A stretch of DNA of 64,000 nucleotides from Litchfieldia stipae (GCF_014837155.1 NZ_JACYHA010000001.1:372001-436000), one strand, 5' to 3'. Shown: positions 1 through 9,181, counted from the first letter of the stretch. The notes: generated from the letters alone by a model not told the origin. A program made the numbers and translations.

Positions 1-474
1 AGTATTGCAGGTGCAATTATTTTAGGATTAATCGTCATGATGTCAATTAGAGAACGAAAATATGAAATGGGTGTTTTACTTGCGATTGGTGAAAATCGTT
101 GGAAGCTAATGGGGCAGTTTATTACTGAAATCATTTTCGTCGCGGTTATAGCACTAGGTATTTCGTCTATAAGTGGGAACCTTGTTGCATCAAAAATTAG
201 TGATCAACTTTTAAATCAAGAATTAACCCAACTACAAGAGAATGTAAATGAACCAGCTTCATTTGGTGGTCGCGGGATGGGCTTTGGTATAGGACGAGGA
301 ATCATGCCATTGGAGCAGGTCGATACAATTGACGAACTACAAATTGCTGTTACTCCAAATGATTTAGGTATCCTTGCAGGCATCGGCTTATTAATCGCCA
401 TTCTATCAGCATTAATCCCATCTTTAACAGTGATTCGATTACAACCTAAAACCATTTTAACTAAACAAGATTAA
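1..474 (+). CDS. ABC transporter permease, FtsX/MacB-type, 3' part only
   Basis: This is the C-terminal part of a membrane permease cut by the window edge; the reading frame is open from base 1. Visible are a transmembrane helix, the conserved E-R-K-YE-GVLLAIGE cytoplasmic stretch, a second helix near residues 45-60, a Gly/Arg-rich extracytoplasmic loop, and a last helix before a short tail. These are typical of the MacB/FtsX permease C-terminus. It lies directly before the ATPase gene at 487, with the ribosome binding site of that gene overlapping its stop, so the two form one exporter. The substrate cannot be told; such exporters often move peptides or drugs. Confidence 0.88.
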   Translation, partial: SIAGAIILGLIVMMSIRERKYEMGVLLAIGENRWKLMGQFITEIIFVAVIALGISSISGNLVASKISDQLLNQELTQLQENVNEPASFGGRGMGFGIGRGIMPLEQVDTIDELQIAVTPNDLGILAGIGLLIAILSALIPSLTVIRLQPKTILTKQD

Positions 475-486
475 GGAGTGATAGAA

Positions 487-1158
487 ATGAGTGCATTATT
501 AGAATTCAACTCAATCAATTATTGGTATAAACATGAGAGTAATAAGAACAATATTTTAACTGATGTGAATATTAGCTTTGACAAAGGCAAGTTTTATACC
601 ATTGTAGGTCCTTCTGGTTCAGGCAAAACAACCTTTCTTGCGCTAGCAAGTGGCTTAGATCTTCCCAAAAGTGGTTCAATTTTATATGAGGGAAAAGAGA
701 TCAATGATATTGGATTAGCAAGATTTAGAAATAAATATGTTTCTATCATATTTCAATCATATAATCTACTTCCATATATGTCCGCCTTACAAAATGTAAT
801 TACAGCTATGGAGATTACAAAATCTCCTCAACAGAACAAAAAACAACATGCCTTAGAAACCCTACAAAAAGTTGGAATAACTGAAAAACAAGCACGACAA
901 AAAGTCTTAACTTTAAGTGGCGGGCAGCAACAACGTGTTTCAATTGCACGAGCATTAAGCTGTGAGTCAGACTTAATTATCGCTGATGAACCCACAGGTA
1001 ATTTGGATGAAGATACTGCTAAAGATGTGATTCATCTTTTTCAAGAACTAGCCCATACAGAAAACAAATGTGTTATTGTCGTCACTCATGATCAAAGTAT
1101 AGCAACCATTTCAGATGTGAATGTAAAACTGTCAAAAGGAAAAATGAAAACATTATGA
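487..1158 (+). CDS. ABC transporter ATP-binding protein, LolD/MacB type
   Basis: This ATPase of 223 residues drives the permease encoded just upstream. It has a Walker A motif GPSGSGKTT, a Q-loop region, the signature LSGGQQQR, Walker B LIIADEP followed by TGNLDE, and a switch His in VVTHDQ. That combination marks the LolD/MacB/FtsE class. I place the start at ATG 487 because AAGGAG at 473-478 lies 8 bases before it; an in-frame GTG at 478 overlaps that ribosome binding site and is less likely. Gene order permease then ATPase is one operon, followed by a terminator shared with the histidine kinase on the other strand. Confidence 0.92.
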   Translation: MSALLEFNSINYWYKHESNKNNILTDVNISFDKGKFYTIVGPSGSGKTTFLALASGLDLPKSGSILYEGKEINDIGLARFRNKYVSIIFQSYNLLPYMSALQNVITAMEITKSPQQNKKQHALETLQKVGITEKQARQKVLTLSGGQQQRVSIARALSCESDLIIADEPTGNLDEDTAKDVIHLFQELAHTENKCVIVVTHDQSIATISDVNVKLSKGKMKTL

Positions 1159-1163
1159 AAGAA

Positions 1164-1195
1164 AACCAGAGGGAATCCCTCTGGTTCATTGTTTT
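1164..1195. terminator. Bidirectional intrinsic terminator
   Basis: A perfect 10-bp stem with a 3-base loop (1164-1186) is followed by a T-rich run on the + strand. It separates the exporter operon from the convergent histidine kinase gene, whose stop codon touches the stem. Confidence 0.85.
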
Positions 1196-2595
1196 TCAGG
1201 TATTCGAATTACAAATTTCGTTCCTTTGTTCTTCTCACTTGTTACTTTAATTTCTCCATCATGGAGTTCCACTAATTTCTTTACGATTGAAAGACCAAGT
1301 CCTGACTGACCGTATGGATTATTCGTTCTTGATATATCTGCTTTGTAGAATCGATGCCAAATCGATTCTATTTCGTTGGCATCAATCCCAATCCCGGTAT
1401 CCTCAATTTCAATAATCGTTTCTCTATAGCCAGCTTTGCCTCGCAGCCATATTTTTCCTTCAGATGTAAATTGAATACTATTCTTCGTGATATTAATCAA
1501 GATCTGTATTAAACGATCATAGTCCGCGTAAATCGATAGCTGCTCTGGCACTTCAACAATTAGCTCGTTGTTCTTTTCTTCTGCTTGAATACTTAATTGT
1601 TCTTGGATAATTTCTAGTGCTTCACTTAATTCAATGACTTCCTTTTGTAAAAACACTTGATTTGATCTTATTTTTTCATAATCCAAATTCTCATTAACCA
1701 GCCGTATTAGTCTTTTAGTTTCTTGATTGATTAAGTGTACCGCTCGTTGCTTCTCATTCTCAGGAATCATATCATCCCTAATCCCTTCGACCATTCCACT
1801 AATCGTTGTTAGAGGTGTTCTAAGCTCATGAGAAACATCAGCAAAGAATTGTCTTCTCCGATTCTCAAGACTCTCAATTTCTAGTTGGGATTTACTCAAC
1901 TTATCAACCATTGAATTAAAATCATTTGCAAGCTCACCGATTTCATCAAAGCTTGATGATGGAACATATACCTGGTAATTTCCAGCAGAAATCAATGAGG
2001 TTGCATCACGTATTTTTTGAATTCTCTTCACATGTATTCTTGAAAGGATCAAACTAAGCAACACAGCAATAGATAGCGCAATAAGAACGGTAATAAATAA
2101 ATATTTATTTATTTGGCTAATCATTTCCCGCGAACCACCAATAGGAGACGTTAATAGCACTCCTCCTAAAAATTGATCATTATGAATATATGGAACAGCT
2201 ACAAAGGAAACTGCTTGGGAAAATCGTTCAAAATCGCGCCTAACAACAATCGTTTGACCTTGAGTTAATTTAGTTAACTCTTCTGTTTCAAATCTTGGCA
2301 TAAGCATCCTTGCCTGCAAGGGATAGTTGATATTGAAATTTTCATCAAAAACGAGATATTGAATCTTCCTACCAATAAGCACCTGACTGTATTGGTCTGC
2401 TATTACACCTTGCCTATTTGGATTTTTTTGCAAATCCGATAATATACTATTCCCATATGCAGACAGCTCTTCAGCTTTATTTTGGTAGACCAAATTCTCT
2501 ACATAATGAGCAAAGAGAATGCTCAAAATGGAAAAAGCGACAAGTAATATACTAAGATGACTAGCTAATAGCTGATAAATATATTTAATGCGCAT
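1186..2595 (-). CDS. Sensor histidine kinase with HAMP domain
   Basis: This 469-residue membrane sensor kinase phosphorylates the response regulator encoded immediately upstream. Transmembrane helices lie near residues 12-32 and 165-186 and flank an extracytoplasmic sensor of about 130 residues. A HAMP linker follows, then the HisKA motif DVSHELRTPL with phospho-acceptor His256, the N box around Asn372, and G boxes DTGIGI (near 399) and SGLGLSIV (near 431). The gene overlaps the regulator gene by 11 bases, implying translational coupling. The signal is unknown. The convergent exporter next door is a plausible target but shares no promoter with it. Confidence 0.95.
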   Translation of the reverse strand: MRIKYIYQLLASHLSILLVAFSILSILFAHYVENLVYQNKAEELSAYGNSILSDLQKNPNRQGVIADQYSQVLIGRKIQYLVFDENFNINYPLQARMLMPRFETEELTKLTQGQTIVVRRDFERFSQAVSFVAVPYIHNDQFLGGVLLTSPIGGSREMISQINKYLFITVLIALSIAVLLSLILSRIHVKRIQKIRDATSLISAGNYQVYVPSSSFDEIGELANDFNSMVDKLSKSQLEIESLENRRRQFFADVSHELRTPLTTISGMVEGIRDDMIPENEKQRAVHLINQETKRLIRLVNENLDYEKIRSNQVFLQKEVIELSEALEIIQEQLSIQAEEKNNELIVEVPEQLSIYADYDRLIQILINITKNSIQFTSEGKIWLRGKAGYRETIIEIEDTGIGIDANEIESIWHRFYKADISRTNNPYGQSGLGLSIVKKLVELHDGEIKVTSEKNKGTKFVIRIPEKQ

Positions 2596-3286
2596 TTACA
2601 TCCACCGATTCATCAAACTTATACCCCACTCCCCAAACCGTGTGGAAAAATGGTTGTGAATCTGACCCTACTTTTTTTCTTAACCTCTTAATATGAACAT
2701 CAACGGTTCTCTCATCACCATAGAATTGATACCCCCACACTCGTTCAAGTAACTGTTCTCTTGAAAACACCTGACGAGGATGCTGTGCAAAATAATAAAG
2801 TAAATCAAATTCCTTTGGAGTTAAATTAGTAATAGGAACATTATTAAGAAATACCTCTCGTGTTTCCTTGCTAATTTTAAAAAACTGAGTTTCAAGATAT
2901 TTGGTCTCCACTTCTCCATTTATCTTCCCATATCTTCTTGTAACAGCTTTTATTCTAGCCATTAATGCTAGTGGACTAAAGGGCTTTGTCACATAATCAT
3001 CTGCCCCCATCTCAAGCCCCAATACTTGATCTGACTCACTGTCCTTTGCAGTTAACATAATGATAGGTACTGTACTTTGATCAGCTCTTATCTTTCTACA
3101 AATAGTCACTCCATCCATTCCTGGTAGCATCCAATCTACTATCACTACATCAAATGTACCGTTTTTGTAGGTTTGATAGCCTTCAAGTCCATCATGAACA
3201 AATTGACCGTTAATTCCTTCCTTCACAAAAAACATCTCAAGCATTGAACAAACACTTTCATTGTCTTCAATGACGAGAATATTCAT
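2585..3286 (-). CDS. OmpR-family response regulator
   Basis: This is a DNA-binding response regulator of 233 residues. The receiver domain (about 1-115) has acidic residues ED at 7-8, the phospho-acceptor Asp51 in VIVDWMLPG, Thr79, and the conserved Lys in YVTKPFSP. The C-terminal winged helix (about 130-228) ends in the typical RTVDVHIKRLRKKVG and VWGVGYKF of the OmpR/PhoB class. It is first gene of an operon with the sensor kinase. The ribosome binding site is AGGAGGA about 8 bases upstream. A direct repeat with an 11-bp period lies about 130 bases upstream and may be its own binding site. Confidence 0.95.
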   Translation of the reverse strand: MNILVIEDNESVCSMLEMFFVKEGINGQFVHDGLEGYQTYKNGTFDVVIVDWMLPGMDGVTICRKIRADQSTVPIIMLTAKDSESDQVLGLEMGADDYVTKPFSPLALMARIKAVTRRYGKINGEVETKYLETQFFKISKETREVFLNNVPITNLTPKEFDLLYYFAQHPRQVFSREQLLERVWGYQFYGDERTVDVHIKRLRKKVGSDSQPFFHTVWGVGYKFDESVDVNAH

Positions 3287-3414
3287 ATAATCATTCCTCC
3301 TGCACCATAGGGTACCGTCTATCTATTTATCTTTTTCTTCTTCAAAAATAAGTTGAAATCACAATAATAGCAATTGTTTTCTGCTTTGTATTACAAATGT
3401 TAATAATTGAGAAA

Positions 3415-3436
3415 TAGTTTGTTCATAGTTTGTTCA
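3415..3436 (-). promoter_or_regulatory. Tandem 11-bp direct repeat, possible response-regulator operator
   Basis: The 11-bp unit TAGTTTGTTCA occurs twice head to tail (3415-3425, 3426-3436). One-helical-turn direct repeats are the usual binding pattern of OmpR-type regulators. It sits upstream of the regulator gene that starts at 3286. Function is inferred from the pattern only. Confidence 0.45.
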
Positions 3437-3446
3437 TACTCACATA

Positions 3447-3476
3447 AGAAAAAACCCTCTACCATCGCATAGGGTC
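3447..3476 (-). terminator. Intrinsic terminator of the acyl-CoA dehydrogenase gene
   Basis: A short stem (3454-3458 with 3471-3475) is followed on the minus strand by a run of T, just after the stop codon of the gene ending at 3488. Confidence 0.65.
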
Positions 3477-3487
3477 TTCTTACCTGC

Positions 3488-4639
3488 TTAATTTAGAGAT
3501 TTAAAAGCAGAAAGAGCTAATGTTGAAATCGTCATATCATCCATTGGTGGATTATGTAAGCCCGCTCGCACGTCTCTGTAATATCGTTGTAGTGGATTAG
3601 AGCGCTGAAGGCTTCGTGCACCGACAATTCTCATCGCTTTATCTACAACTGAAAGAGCTGTATTGGTTGCCACATATTTAACCACACCAAGTTCAGGGCC
3701 AAAATTCGCTTTGTCCGTCGCTTCATCCCATTTCTGAGCAACTGAATACATAAAATGTCGTGCTTGAATTAATTCTGCTTCCATTTCCCCAACTAAACGT
3801 TGAACATTCGGCAAATCCTTAATTGTACCTTGAATACTATTTGGAGAGTATTCAGTCGCAAATTGAACAGCAACATTTCTTGCTGCCATTGCGATTCCTA
3901 AATAACAAGCAGGAATATGTAATAACCATCCATTTGGTGCAAAGCTTCTCTTATCCATGACATGAACTAGATTTTCCGGGGTTACTGAAACATTCTCCAA
4001 TATGAGATCATGACTTGCCGTTCCTCTCATTGAAATCATATCCCATGTTTCTTGGACTGTTACGCCTGGTGAATCCTTATGAATCGCAAATTCACCAACC
4101 TGTACTGTTCCCTCAATGGATGCAATAACTAGAAAATAATCAAGCGCAGGTGACATTGTTGTAAATGTTTTGCGTCCATTCACTACCCATTGTCCATCCC
4201 CTCTTTTAGCACTCGTTTGGGGCTTTCCCCCTCTTGTTGGACTACCAGTTTGTGGCTCTGTTGCTGCCCGATTGATTAGCGCACCTTTTAATACCTCAGA
4301 TGCCAATGATGCGATTCGCTCATCCTTCCAATCCTTCTTCTCCTCAATGTCCATCATGATTCCAAGATGCCAGCCAATAGCTAAAGCAGTTGATCCATCC
4401 CCTTGTGCCAATCGTTCTTGAAATAAAAGCATCTCATATAGTGAAATTCCTTCACCACCAAATCGTTTTGGAACTGTTAATGCCGTGTAACCTATCTTCT
4501 TTAAATCTTCTATATTTTCAAAAGGAAAAAGTCCCTCTTCATCATTTTTTTCAGATCGTTTACTAAAGGTATCTGCCAGGCTAGCTATTTGTGCATAAAT
4601 CTCCTGCTGTCTAGTTGTTTTGATGAACGATAACGTCAT
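3488..4639 (-). CDS. Acyl-CoA dehydrogenase family flavoprotein (YdbM-like)
   Basis: This 383-residue protein has the layout of acyl-CoA dehydrogenases: an N-terminal helical domain, a middle beta domain (TEPQTGSPTRGG, then the NGRKTFTTMSPALDYFLV flavin/substrate region) and a C-terminal helical domain. It is expected to be an FAD enzyme oxidising a fatty acyl-CoA or acting as a related flavin monooxygenase; the C-terminal domain resembles the DszC/SfnB-like branch as much as classical beta-oxidation enzymes. Start chosen at ATG 4639 because AAGGAGG lies 8 bases upstream; an in-frame ATG 57 bases further up lacks such a site. It is a single-gene unit with its own terminator, closest in my memory to B. 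subtilis YdbM. Substrate unknown. Confidence 0.85.
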   Translation of the reverse strand: MTLSFIKTTRQQEIYAQIASLADTFSKRSEKNDEEGLFPFENIEDLKKIGYTALTVPKRFGGEGISLYEMLLFQERLAQGDGSTALAIGWHLGIMMDIEEKKDWKDERIASLASEVLKGALINRAATEPQTGSPTRGGKPQTSAKRGDGQWVVNGRKTFTTMSPALDYFLVIASIEGTVQVGEFAIHKDSPGVTVQETWDMISMRGTASHDLILENVSVTPENLVHVMDKRSFAPNGWLLHIPACYLGIAMAARNVAVQFATEYSPNSIQGTIKDLPNVQRLVGEMEAELIQARHFMYSVAQKWDEATDKANFGPELGVVKYVATNTALSVVDKAMRIVGARSLQRSNPLQRYYRDVRAGLHNPPMDDMTISTLALSAFKSLN

Positions 4640-4714
4640 TTGTGACTCCTCCTTCGATTCAATAAATTCCATGTTGATTTTCTCACATATATCCAATTTA
4701 ATCCATTCATTTGC

Positions 4715-4744
4715 AAAAAGGGAGCTATCATAGTGACAGCCCCT
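4715..4744 (-). terminator. Intrinsic terminator of the ATP-grasp gene
   Basis: A GC-rich stem with a one-base bulge (4720-4743) precedes a run of T on the minus strand, 14 bases beyond the stop codon of the ATP-grasp gene. Confidence 0.7.
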
Positions 4745-4757
4745 TGTGATTTATAAT

Positions 4758-5693
4758 TTAGATTTTCTTTAATTCTTCACCTAGAAACTTAGCTAATTCA
4801 AGCATGCCATATTTCCCAGCTTTCGCTTCAGCGTCCGAATTATAATTTGTATTTGTGTTGATATCATATGTGAAGATTTCGCCTGCTTCATTGCGAATAA
4901 ATTCGATTCCAGCTACTTGTATATCATTTGCTGCTAATACTTGGGCATAGTTCTCTAAGATTGGGTCATAGAAGTCTGGGATAATTTCGAACTTAGGCTT
5001 CTCCTCAACCTCTTCGCCAACTGGACAGAACAAATCTCCGATTGAACATGCATCAGCTGGACATAGTTCAAACCCTTCTGACGTATCTACTTTCACTGCA
5101 TAGACAAATTTCCCACCAACAAACTCACAGCGAGTAATAAAGGATTCTGGAGAATAGATATACTCTTGGATCAGAGTAATTCCATCGACTGGCTCCTCGA
5201 ACGCTTCACTTTGGACATATGCCTTCAATGTTTCAATTGATTGAAACAGTTGAACCCCTAATCCTTTTCCAGCTCGATTATGCTTTGTGATAAATGATTG
5301 TCCTTCAAACACTTTAGCAGCTTCAATAATTTGGTCACTGCCAGCTGCCGCAATTGTTTTTGGTGTTTTCACGCCAACCTTGGTTAATTCTAAATATTGA
5401 AGGACTTTGCTTACTTCCAATTGAAGTGCTTTTGAGCCATTGATAACTGTTCTTCCATGAAACTCCAACCACGCTAATACTTGTGCTGTAAGTTCAGCAG
5501 CAAATCGATGGTCACGTGTATGAGAAGAAGCACTCATTCGGCTATAAAATACGCCTTCTGGGGGCTCTTCCAATAAATTTATCATTCCTTTATCTAAATG
5601 CCATTCTTCATATGGCAAACCAAGCTCTTCTAAGCGTCTTGTTAAATGGACAGTCCACTCACTATTCTCATGAATTACATATATTTTTTTCAT
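4758..5693 (-). CDS. RimK-like ATP-grasp ligase, substrate unknown
   Basis: The protein (311 residues) has an N-terminal pre-ATP-grasp region, then the ATP-grasp fold. SFITKHNRAGKGLGVQLF (about 152-169) is the nucleotide-binding loop, LIQEYI lies in the hinge region, and the metal-binding part reads VAGIEFIRNEAGEIFTYDINTNTNYN near the end, with Glu and Asn ligands. Such enzymes join a carboxylate to an amine or thiol with ATP through an acyl phosphate; RimK-type members add amino acids to proteins or small molecules. It stands alone with its own terminator, so context gives no substrate. It is only distantly like the four ATP-grasp proteins at 34-39 kb. Confidence 0.8.
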   Translation of the reverse strand: MKKIYVIHENSEWTVHLTRRLEELGLPYEEWHLDKGMINLLEEPPEGVFYSRMSASSHTRDHRFAAELTAQVLAWLEFHGRTVINGSKALQLEVSKVLQYLELTKVGVKTPKTIAAAGSDQIIEAAKVFEGQSFITKHNRAGKGLGVQLFQSIETLKAYVQSEAFEEPVDGITLIQEYIYSPESFITRCEFVGGKFVYAVKVDTSEGFELCPADACSIGDLFCPVGEEVEEKPKFEIIPDFYDPILENYAQVLAANDIQVAGIEFIRNEAGEIFTYDINTNTNYNSDAEAKAGKYGMLELAKFLGEELKKI

Positions 5694-5773
5694 ATAATCT
5701 AACCCCTTACCCCTTATGCAATTTTTAGCTTATCATTCTATTTCATCACCAAAGAATATAATTTATCTTAACA

Positions 5774-5801
5774 CAAAAAAACTCTCTAATCTAAAAGAGA
5801 G
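5774..5801 (-). terminator. Intrinsic terminator of the small zinc-finger gene
   Basis: Stem CTCTCT (5782-5787) pairs with AGAGAG (5796-5801); on the minus strand it is followed by seven T. It lies 50 bases after the stop codon at 5852. Confidence 0.75.
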
Positions 5802-5851
5802 CTTCAAAAAACTGGTTTTTCAACTAATTCGGGCTGTGGCGTTACAACAAC

Positions 5852-5995
5852 CTACCCTTTAATTCCTTCTAGCCATTCAGAATAGCATTCTTTGCACAGG
5901 ATTTCTTCCTGATGTTCGTTGTCTTTATGAAAAGAGACATGATAAACACTTGCTTCTTCTACATCATAGTCACAATAAAAACATTTTGAAGACAT
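5852..5995 (-). CDS. Small zinc-ribbon-like protein, 47 residues
   Basis: A short ORF begins MSSKCFYCDYDV and carries two Cys pairs, CFYC near residues 5-8 and CKEC near 34-37, spaced like a treble-clef or zinc-ribbon finger. A strong AAGGAGGAG sequence sits 6-7 bases before the ATG and a terminator follows, so it is very probably translated. It is acidic and has no membrane segment. I do not recognise the family; zinc binding is inferred from the cysteines. Confidence 0.75.
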   Translation of the reverse strand: MSSKCFYCDYDVEEASVYHVSFHKDNEHQEEILCKECYSEWLEGIKG

Positions 5996-6189
5996 ATTGT
6001 ACTCCTCCTTATATCAATAGTCTTTCAAGATATTTTTTATTGTTTCTATGTAATTTTATCCTGTTCATTTGCATAGACAAAATGTCATTTTTTAGGTACT
6101 TGTCTTAAACATTTTTCCATTTGACTACGTACTTTATAGTAAAGGAGAAATAAATACTCCTTTGAAATAAATCTTAAGGAGGGAAAATC

Positions 6190-6399
6190 ATGTTTCCACC
6201 AAATCGCTTCGGCCCACCAAGACCACCATTTCCACCTAACAATCAAGGGCCTCAACAAAAACCATCAAATTATTTCAAGACACCTGACGGCCACTGGGAT
6301 TTCGATAAAATCAACGGCTCGATCAATCAAATGAATAAATTGGTTGGTCAAGTTAGTCCCATCATTAAACAATTAAATGGATTCATGAAGAAATTCTAG
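6190..6399 (+). CDS. YppG-like small protein
   Basis: This 69-residue protein has a Pro/Asn/Phe-rich N-terminal half (residues 1-30) and a C-terminal part containing FKTPDGHWDFDKI followed by an amphipathic helix. That arrangement resembles the B. subtilis YppG family, found in spore formers and often linked with spore coat proteins. A strong TTAAGGAGG lies 8 bases before the ATG, and an ideal terminator follows 37 bases after the stop, so it is monocistronic. Its molecular role is not known. Confidence 0.75.
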   Translation: MFPPNRFGPPRPPFPPNNQGPQQKPSNYFKTPDGHWDFDKINGSINQMNKLVGQVSPIIKQLNGFMKKF

Positions 6400-6435
6400 A
6401 GATGAAAATGCTACAGTTTCTGTTTTCTCCAAAGG

Positions 6436-6466
6436 AAAAAGGGTTGCTGAGTCGCAACCCTTTTTT
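6436..6466 (+). terminator. Intrinsic terminator
   Basis: GGGTTGC (6441-6447) pairs with GCAACCC (6454-6460), flanked by A5 and T6, giving a strong terminator for the YppG-like gene that also works in reverse for the YjcZ-type gene. Confidence 0.9.
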
Positions 6467-6486
6467 CCTTGATATCTTCATTTATA

Positions 6487-6648
6487 TTAGCACCATGCTG
6501 CTCCTACAATAATTAGGAGAATGAATAAAACTACGATTAACGCGAATCCTCGACCAGCACCGTATCCAGCACCAGCAACAACAGGAGCGCCGTAACCATA
6601 TCCATAAGCACCTGCAACTTGATCACCACAACCATATCCAAATCCCAT
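6487..6648 (-). CDS. YjcZ-family sporulation protein, 53 residues
   Basis: This tiny protein starts [10 protein letters not shown], has a Gly/Tyr-rich head of about 34 residues, and ends in one hydrophobic helix [19 protein letters not shown]. The helix is the hallmark of the YjcZ family of spore-former membrane peptides. AAGGAGGGG lies 7 bases before the ATG. A second member follows upstream at 6704-6805 and two more at 19910-20124. The family is tied to sporulation by annotation and distribution; no mechanism is known. Confidence 0.85.
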   Translation of the reverse strand: MGFGYGCGDQVAGAYGYGYGAPVVAGAGYGAGRGFALIVVLFILLIIVGAAWC

Positions 6649-6703
6649 ACTTTTCCCCTCCTTCTAAAAAAGAAATCAAATTTCGTTTTTAGTTAACTCA
6701 TTT

Positions 6704-6805
6704 TTAGTATCCGTAACCAACGTAAGAAGCACCAATAATAATAAGGAGAATAAACAACACAACAACTAAAGCAAATCCTCCGCCATAACCTGCAGTTGCA
6801 CCCAT
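6704..6805 (-). CDS. YjcZ-family sporulation protein, 33 residues
   Basis: The protein starts MGATAGYGGG and continues straight into the family helix [20 protein letters not shown], ending in a Gly/Tyr tail. A GGAGGTG ribosome binding site lies about 7 bases before the ATG. It is 55 bases upstream of a longer family member on the same strand, and the two may be co-transcribed. Role unknown beyond the family link with sporulation. Confidence 0.82.
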   Translation of the reverse strand: MGATAGYGGGFALVVVLFILLIIIGASYVGYGY

Positions 6806-7045
6806 AATTTAACACCTCCATATGTGTTTGTTATACTGTATGTAGCTACCACCAATTTCGATATAGGTAAACCCCCAACTTCATATTTTTGGGCGCTTAA
6901 TCATGTATGATTATAATCAACATTCAGTCCAAACAGTCTTTCAACGTTGCCATTTTTACGCTTTCTTTTTTTGCATAAAAAAGGAGTTTCTCAACTCTTT
7001 CTAGAAATTTCTTCATATACATATAAATAGAATGGAGGGGATCGA

Positions 7046-9175
7046 TTGAAGAAGCTATTACCGTTAGGTTATCTCGGTTCAATCATCTTATTTTTATCAA
7101 GTATTATTTATTTCTTCGCAGGAAATTGGGCCACCTTTACAAGATTTGAGAAATTAGCATTGTCCATAAGTGCGATGCTATTCTTCTATCTCTTGTCTGT
7201 CTTGGCTACAAGATTCATTACACATCATGAGTTTTTAGGAAAGTGGCTCGTTGTTGCAGGGGCAATTACATTTGGAGTAAGCGTGGCATTAGTCGGGCAA
7301 ATTTATAACTCTCACGCAGATAGCTTCATGCTGTTTTTGGTTTGGCTCATACCCACTTTATTATTGGCTCTAATTACTCATTATTTACCATTTTGGATGT
7401 TAAGTTATATCTTATTTCATTTAACCTATTGGTTTTATTTGAATCCTTCCTCCTATCATATCGTAAGGTCTGACTTCCAAGAATGGTTATCGTATTTTAT
7501 CTTGGCATTAATAAATATGATTATTTTTGGATTAACCTTTACACGTACATTTAGTGATAAATACATTCGCTATTTGAGCTACATTGCGACACATGCCTTT
7601 TTAATTGGTGTAAGCTTCGTTCAATTGTTTGAGCCCTTTAGTGGCTGGACCAATTTGATTTACATTGGATTTGTGGTATTCTCTTACCACTATTTCTCTG
7701 CTAATAAAACAGACAGAGGATTAACCATCATTCTTTTTGTGATGGGAAGTATATATGTATATGTAAAGCTAATTGAACTTCCATTTCTGTTTGAGTTAGA
7801 GTTTCTAGCCATTCAATTAAGTGGCATCATTATCTCAATTAGTCTTATTGTTGGCGGAATCTTTCTTGCTAAGAAAATCACTGATAAAAACAAATCTAAC
7901 CCGGTGAATCAGGTTTTAAAAAGGATTCTCATTGTTATTGTCACATTGTTTGGTTCTAGTATGTTTGTAGTAAGCTTTGGTGGCATATTATTCATGATTA
8001 CCGAGAATGAATACGCTACAGTCTTTGTTAGCTTATTATTTATTACAAGCGGTCTTACACTTACTAAGCTAGACCCAGCTGCTCGTCATACATTATTATT
8101 CATTGGATTTTTCTCGGGGTTATTGGAGGCTATCTTCCTTTCCATACCTATTACGATTCTTTTTATCATCATTAGTGTAATCGTTACTTTTCTTATCAAG
8201 GATGGGGTTGTCCGATTTATCAGTTATACCACTGCACTAGGCTGCAGTCTTTCACTCGTCTTACAGGAAATGAACGTTGGTGACAATTATGACCTTGTAT
8301 TTCTTTTCTTTTTAGCAGTTAATATCATTCTTTGGTATCTTTGTAGATCAGTTACAAATCTACGTAAAATAAGTTATTTCTACTCATTATTATTTTTATT
8401 TGCATTAACCTTCTTAAACAAAGGGCTCGTTCTAGAAGTAATCTATAGCCTATTATTCTTTGTCACTACAACCTTGTTAATTATCTTTTTTACAAGAAAC
8501 GAAGATAAATACGCAAACAGACTAACATCCATCTTCTGGTTTGCATTTCTTGTATTCACCTATTATGATTTCGTTTGGTCTCTTGTCCATAAATCTATTT
8601 CATTATTGATCATCGGGATCATTATCCTTATGATTACTCGCATTGTAGATCGACACTCTACTCAGTCGGTCGAAGAATCACGTTTGATGCCGTTTGGTAA
8701 ACGGTGGATTTCAATAGGGATAATTGTCATTCTACAATTAGGAATTCTTGGCTACCAAGTGAGTTCCAATGAAATCCTACTACGCGATGGAACGGAAATC
8801 ACACTCCAATTGGCACCCATTGATCCACGGTCTATGCTACAAGGAGATTATGTACGACTTGCTTATGAGATTGGTGAAGCAGAGAATCTAGATGTACAAT
8901 CAGGGAACCGCGTATATGTCATTCTTGAAAAAAATGAGCAAGGAATATACGAGAGAAAGCAGCTGGTTACCGAGCAAATCGATCCGTCTGATTATCCATT
9001 GAATGAAAATGAAGTCTTAATCACTGGAAAATACAACGGCTATAATGCGATAATCTTCGGTATTGAAAGCTATTTTGTTGAAGAAGGAACTGGACTTGCG
9101 GTAGAGCGAAATGCAACACTTGCAAAAGTTGCTGTTTCCAAGAAAGGAGACGCGCTTCTCCTTTCCGTCCAATAA
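7046..9175 (+). CDS. DUF2157 membrane protein with C-terminal GDYXXLXY domain
   Basis: This 709-residue protein begins with a DUF2157-type region containing FAGNWATFTRFEKLALS, then a long series of membrane helices (more than a dozen hydrophobic stretches between residues 40 and 565). It ends with an extracytoplasmic domain of about 140 residues carrying the motif GDYVRLAY at 600-607 after LAPIDPRSML. That motif defines the GDYXXLXY family, which in many bacteria is a separate gene beside DUF2157. TTG start chosen because GGAGGGG lies 5-6 bases upstream. Single-gene unit ending in a terminator. Function unknown; a role at the cell envelope is inferred only from topology. Confidence 0.85.
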   Translation: MKKLLPLGYLGSIILFLSSIIYFFAGNWATFTRFEKLALSISAMLFFYLLSVLATRFITHHEFLGKWLVVAGAITFGVSVALVGQIYNSHADSFMLFLVWLIPTLLLALITHYLPFWMLSYILFHLTYWFYLNPSSYHIVRSDFQEWLSYFILALINMIIFGLTFTRTFSDKYIRYLSYIATHAFLIGVSFVQLFEPFSGWTNLIYIGFVVFSYHYFSANKTDRGLTIILFVMGSIYVYVKLIELPFLFELEFLAIQLSGIIISISLIVGGIFLAKKITDKNKSNPVNQVLKRILIVIVTLFGSSMFVVSFGGILFMITENEYATVFVSLLFITSGLTLTKLDPAARHTLLFIGFFSGLLEAIFLSIPITILFIIISVIVTFLIKDGVVRFISYTTALGCSLSLVLQEMNVGDNYDLVFLFFLAVNIILWYLCRSVTNLRKISYFYSLLFLFALTFLNKGLVLEVIYSLLFFVTTTLLIIFFTRNEDKYANRLTSIFWFAFLVFTYYDFVWSLVHKSISLLIIGIIILMITRIVDRHSTQSVEESRLMPFGKRWISIGIIVILQLGILGYQVSSNEILLRDGTEITLQLAPIDPRSMLQGDYVRLAYEIGEAENLDVQSGNRVYVILEKNEQGIYERKQLVTEQIDPSDYPLNENEVLITGKYNGYNAIIFGIESYFVEEGTGLAVERNATLAKVAVSKKGDALLLSVQ

Positions 9176-9181
9176 CTACAA

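Noticed and set aside
6970-7003. Minus-strand terminator-like hairpin upstream of the DUF2157 gene
   Set aside because: The stem has only five base pairs and no minus-strand gene precedes it.
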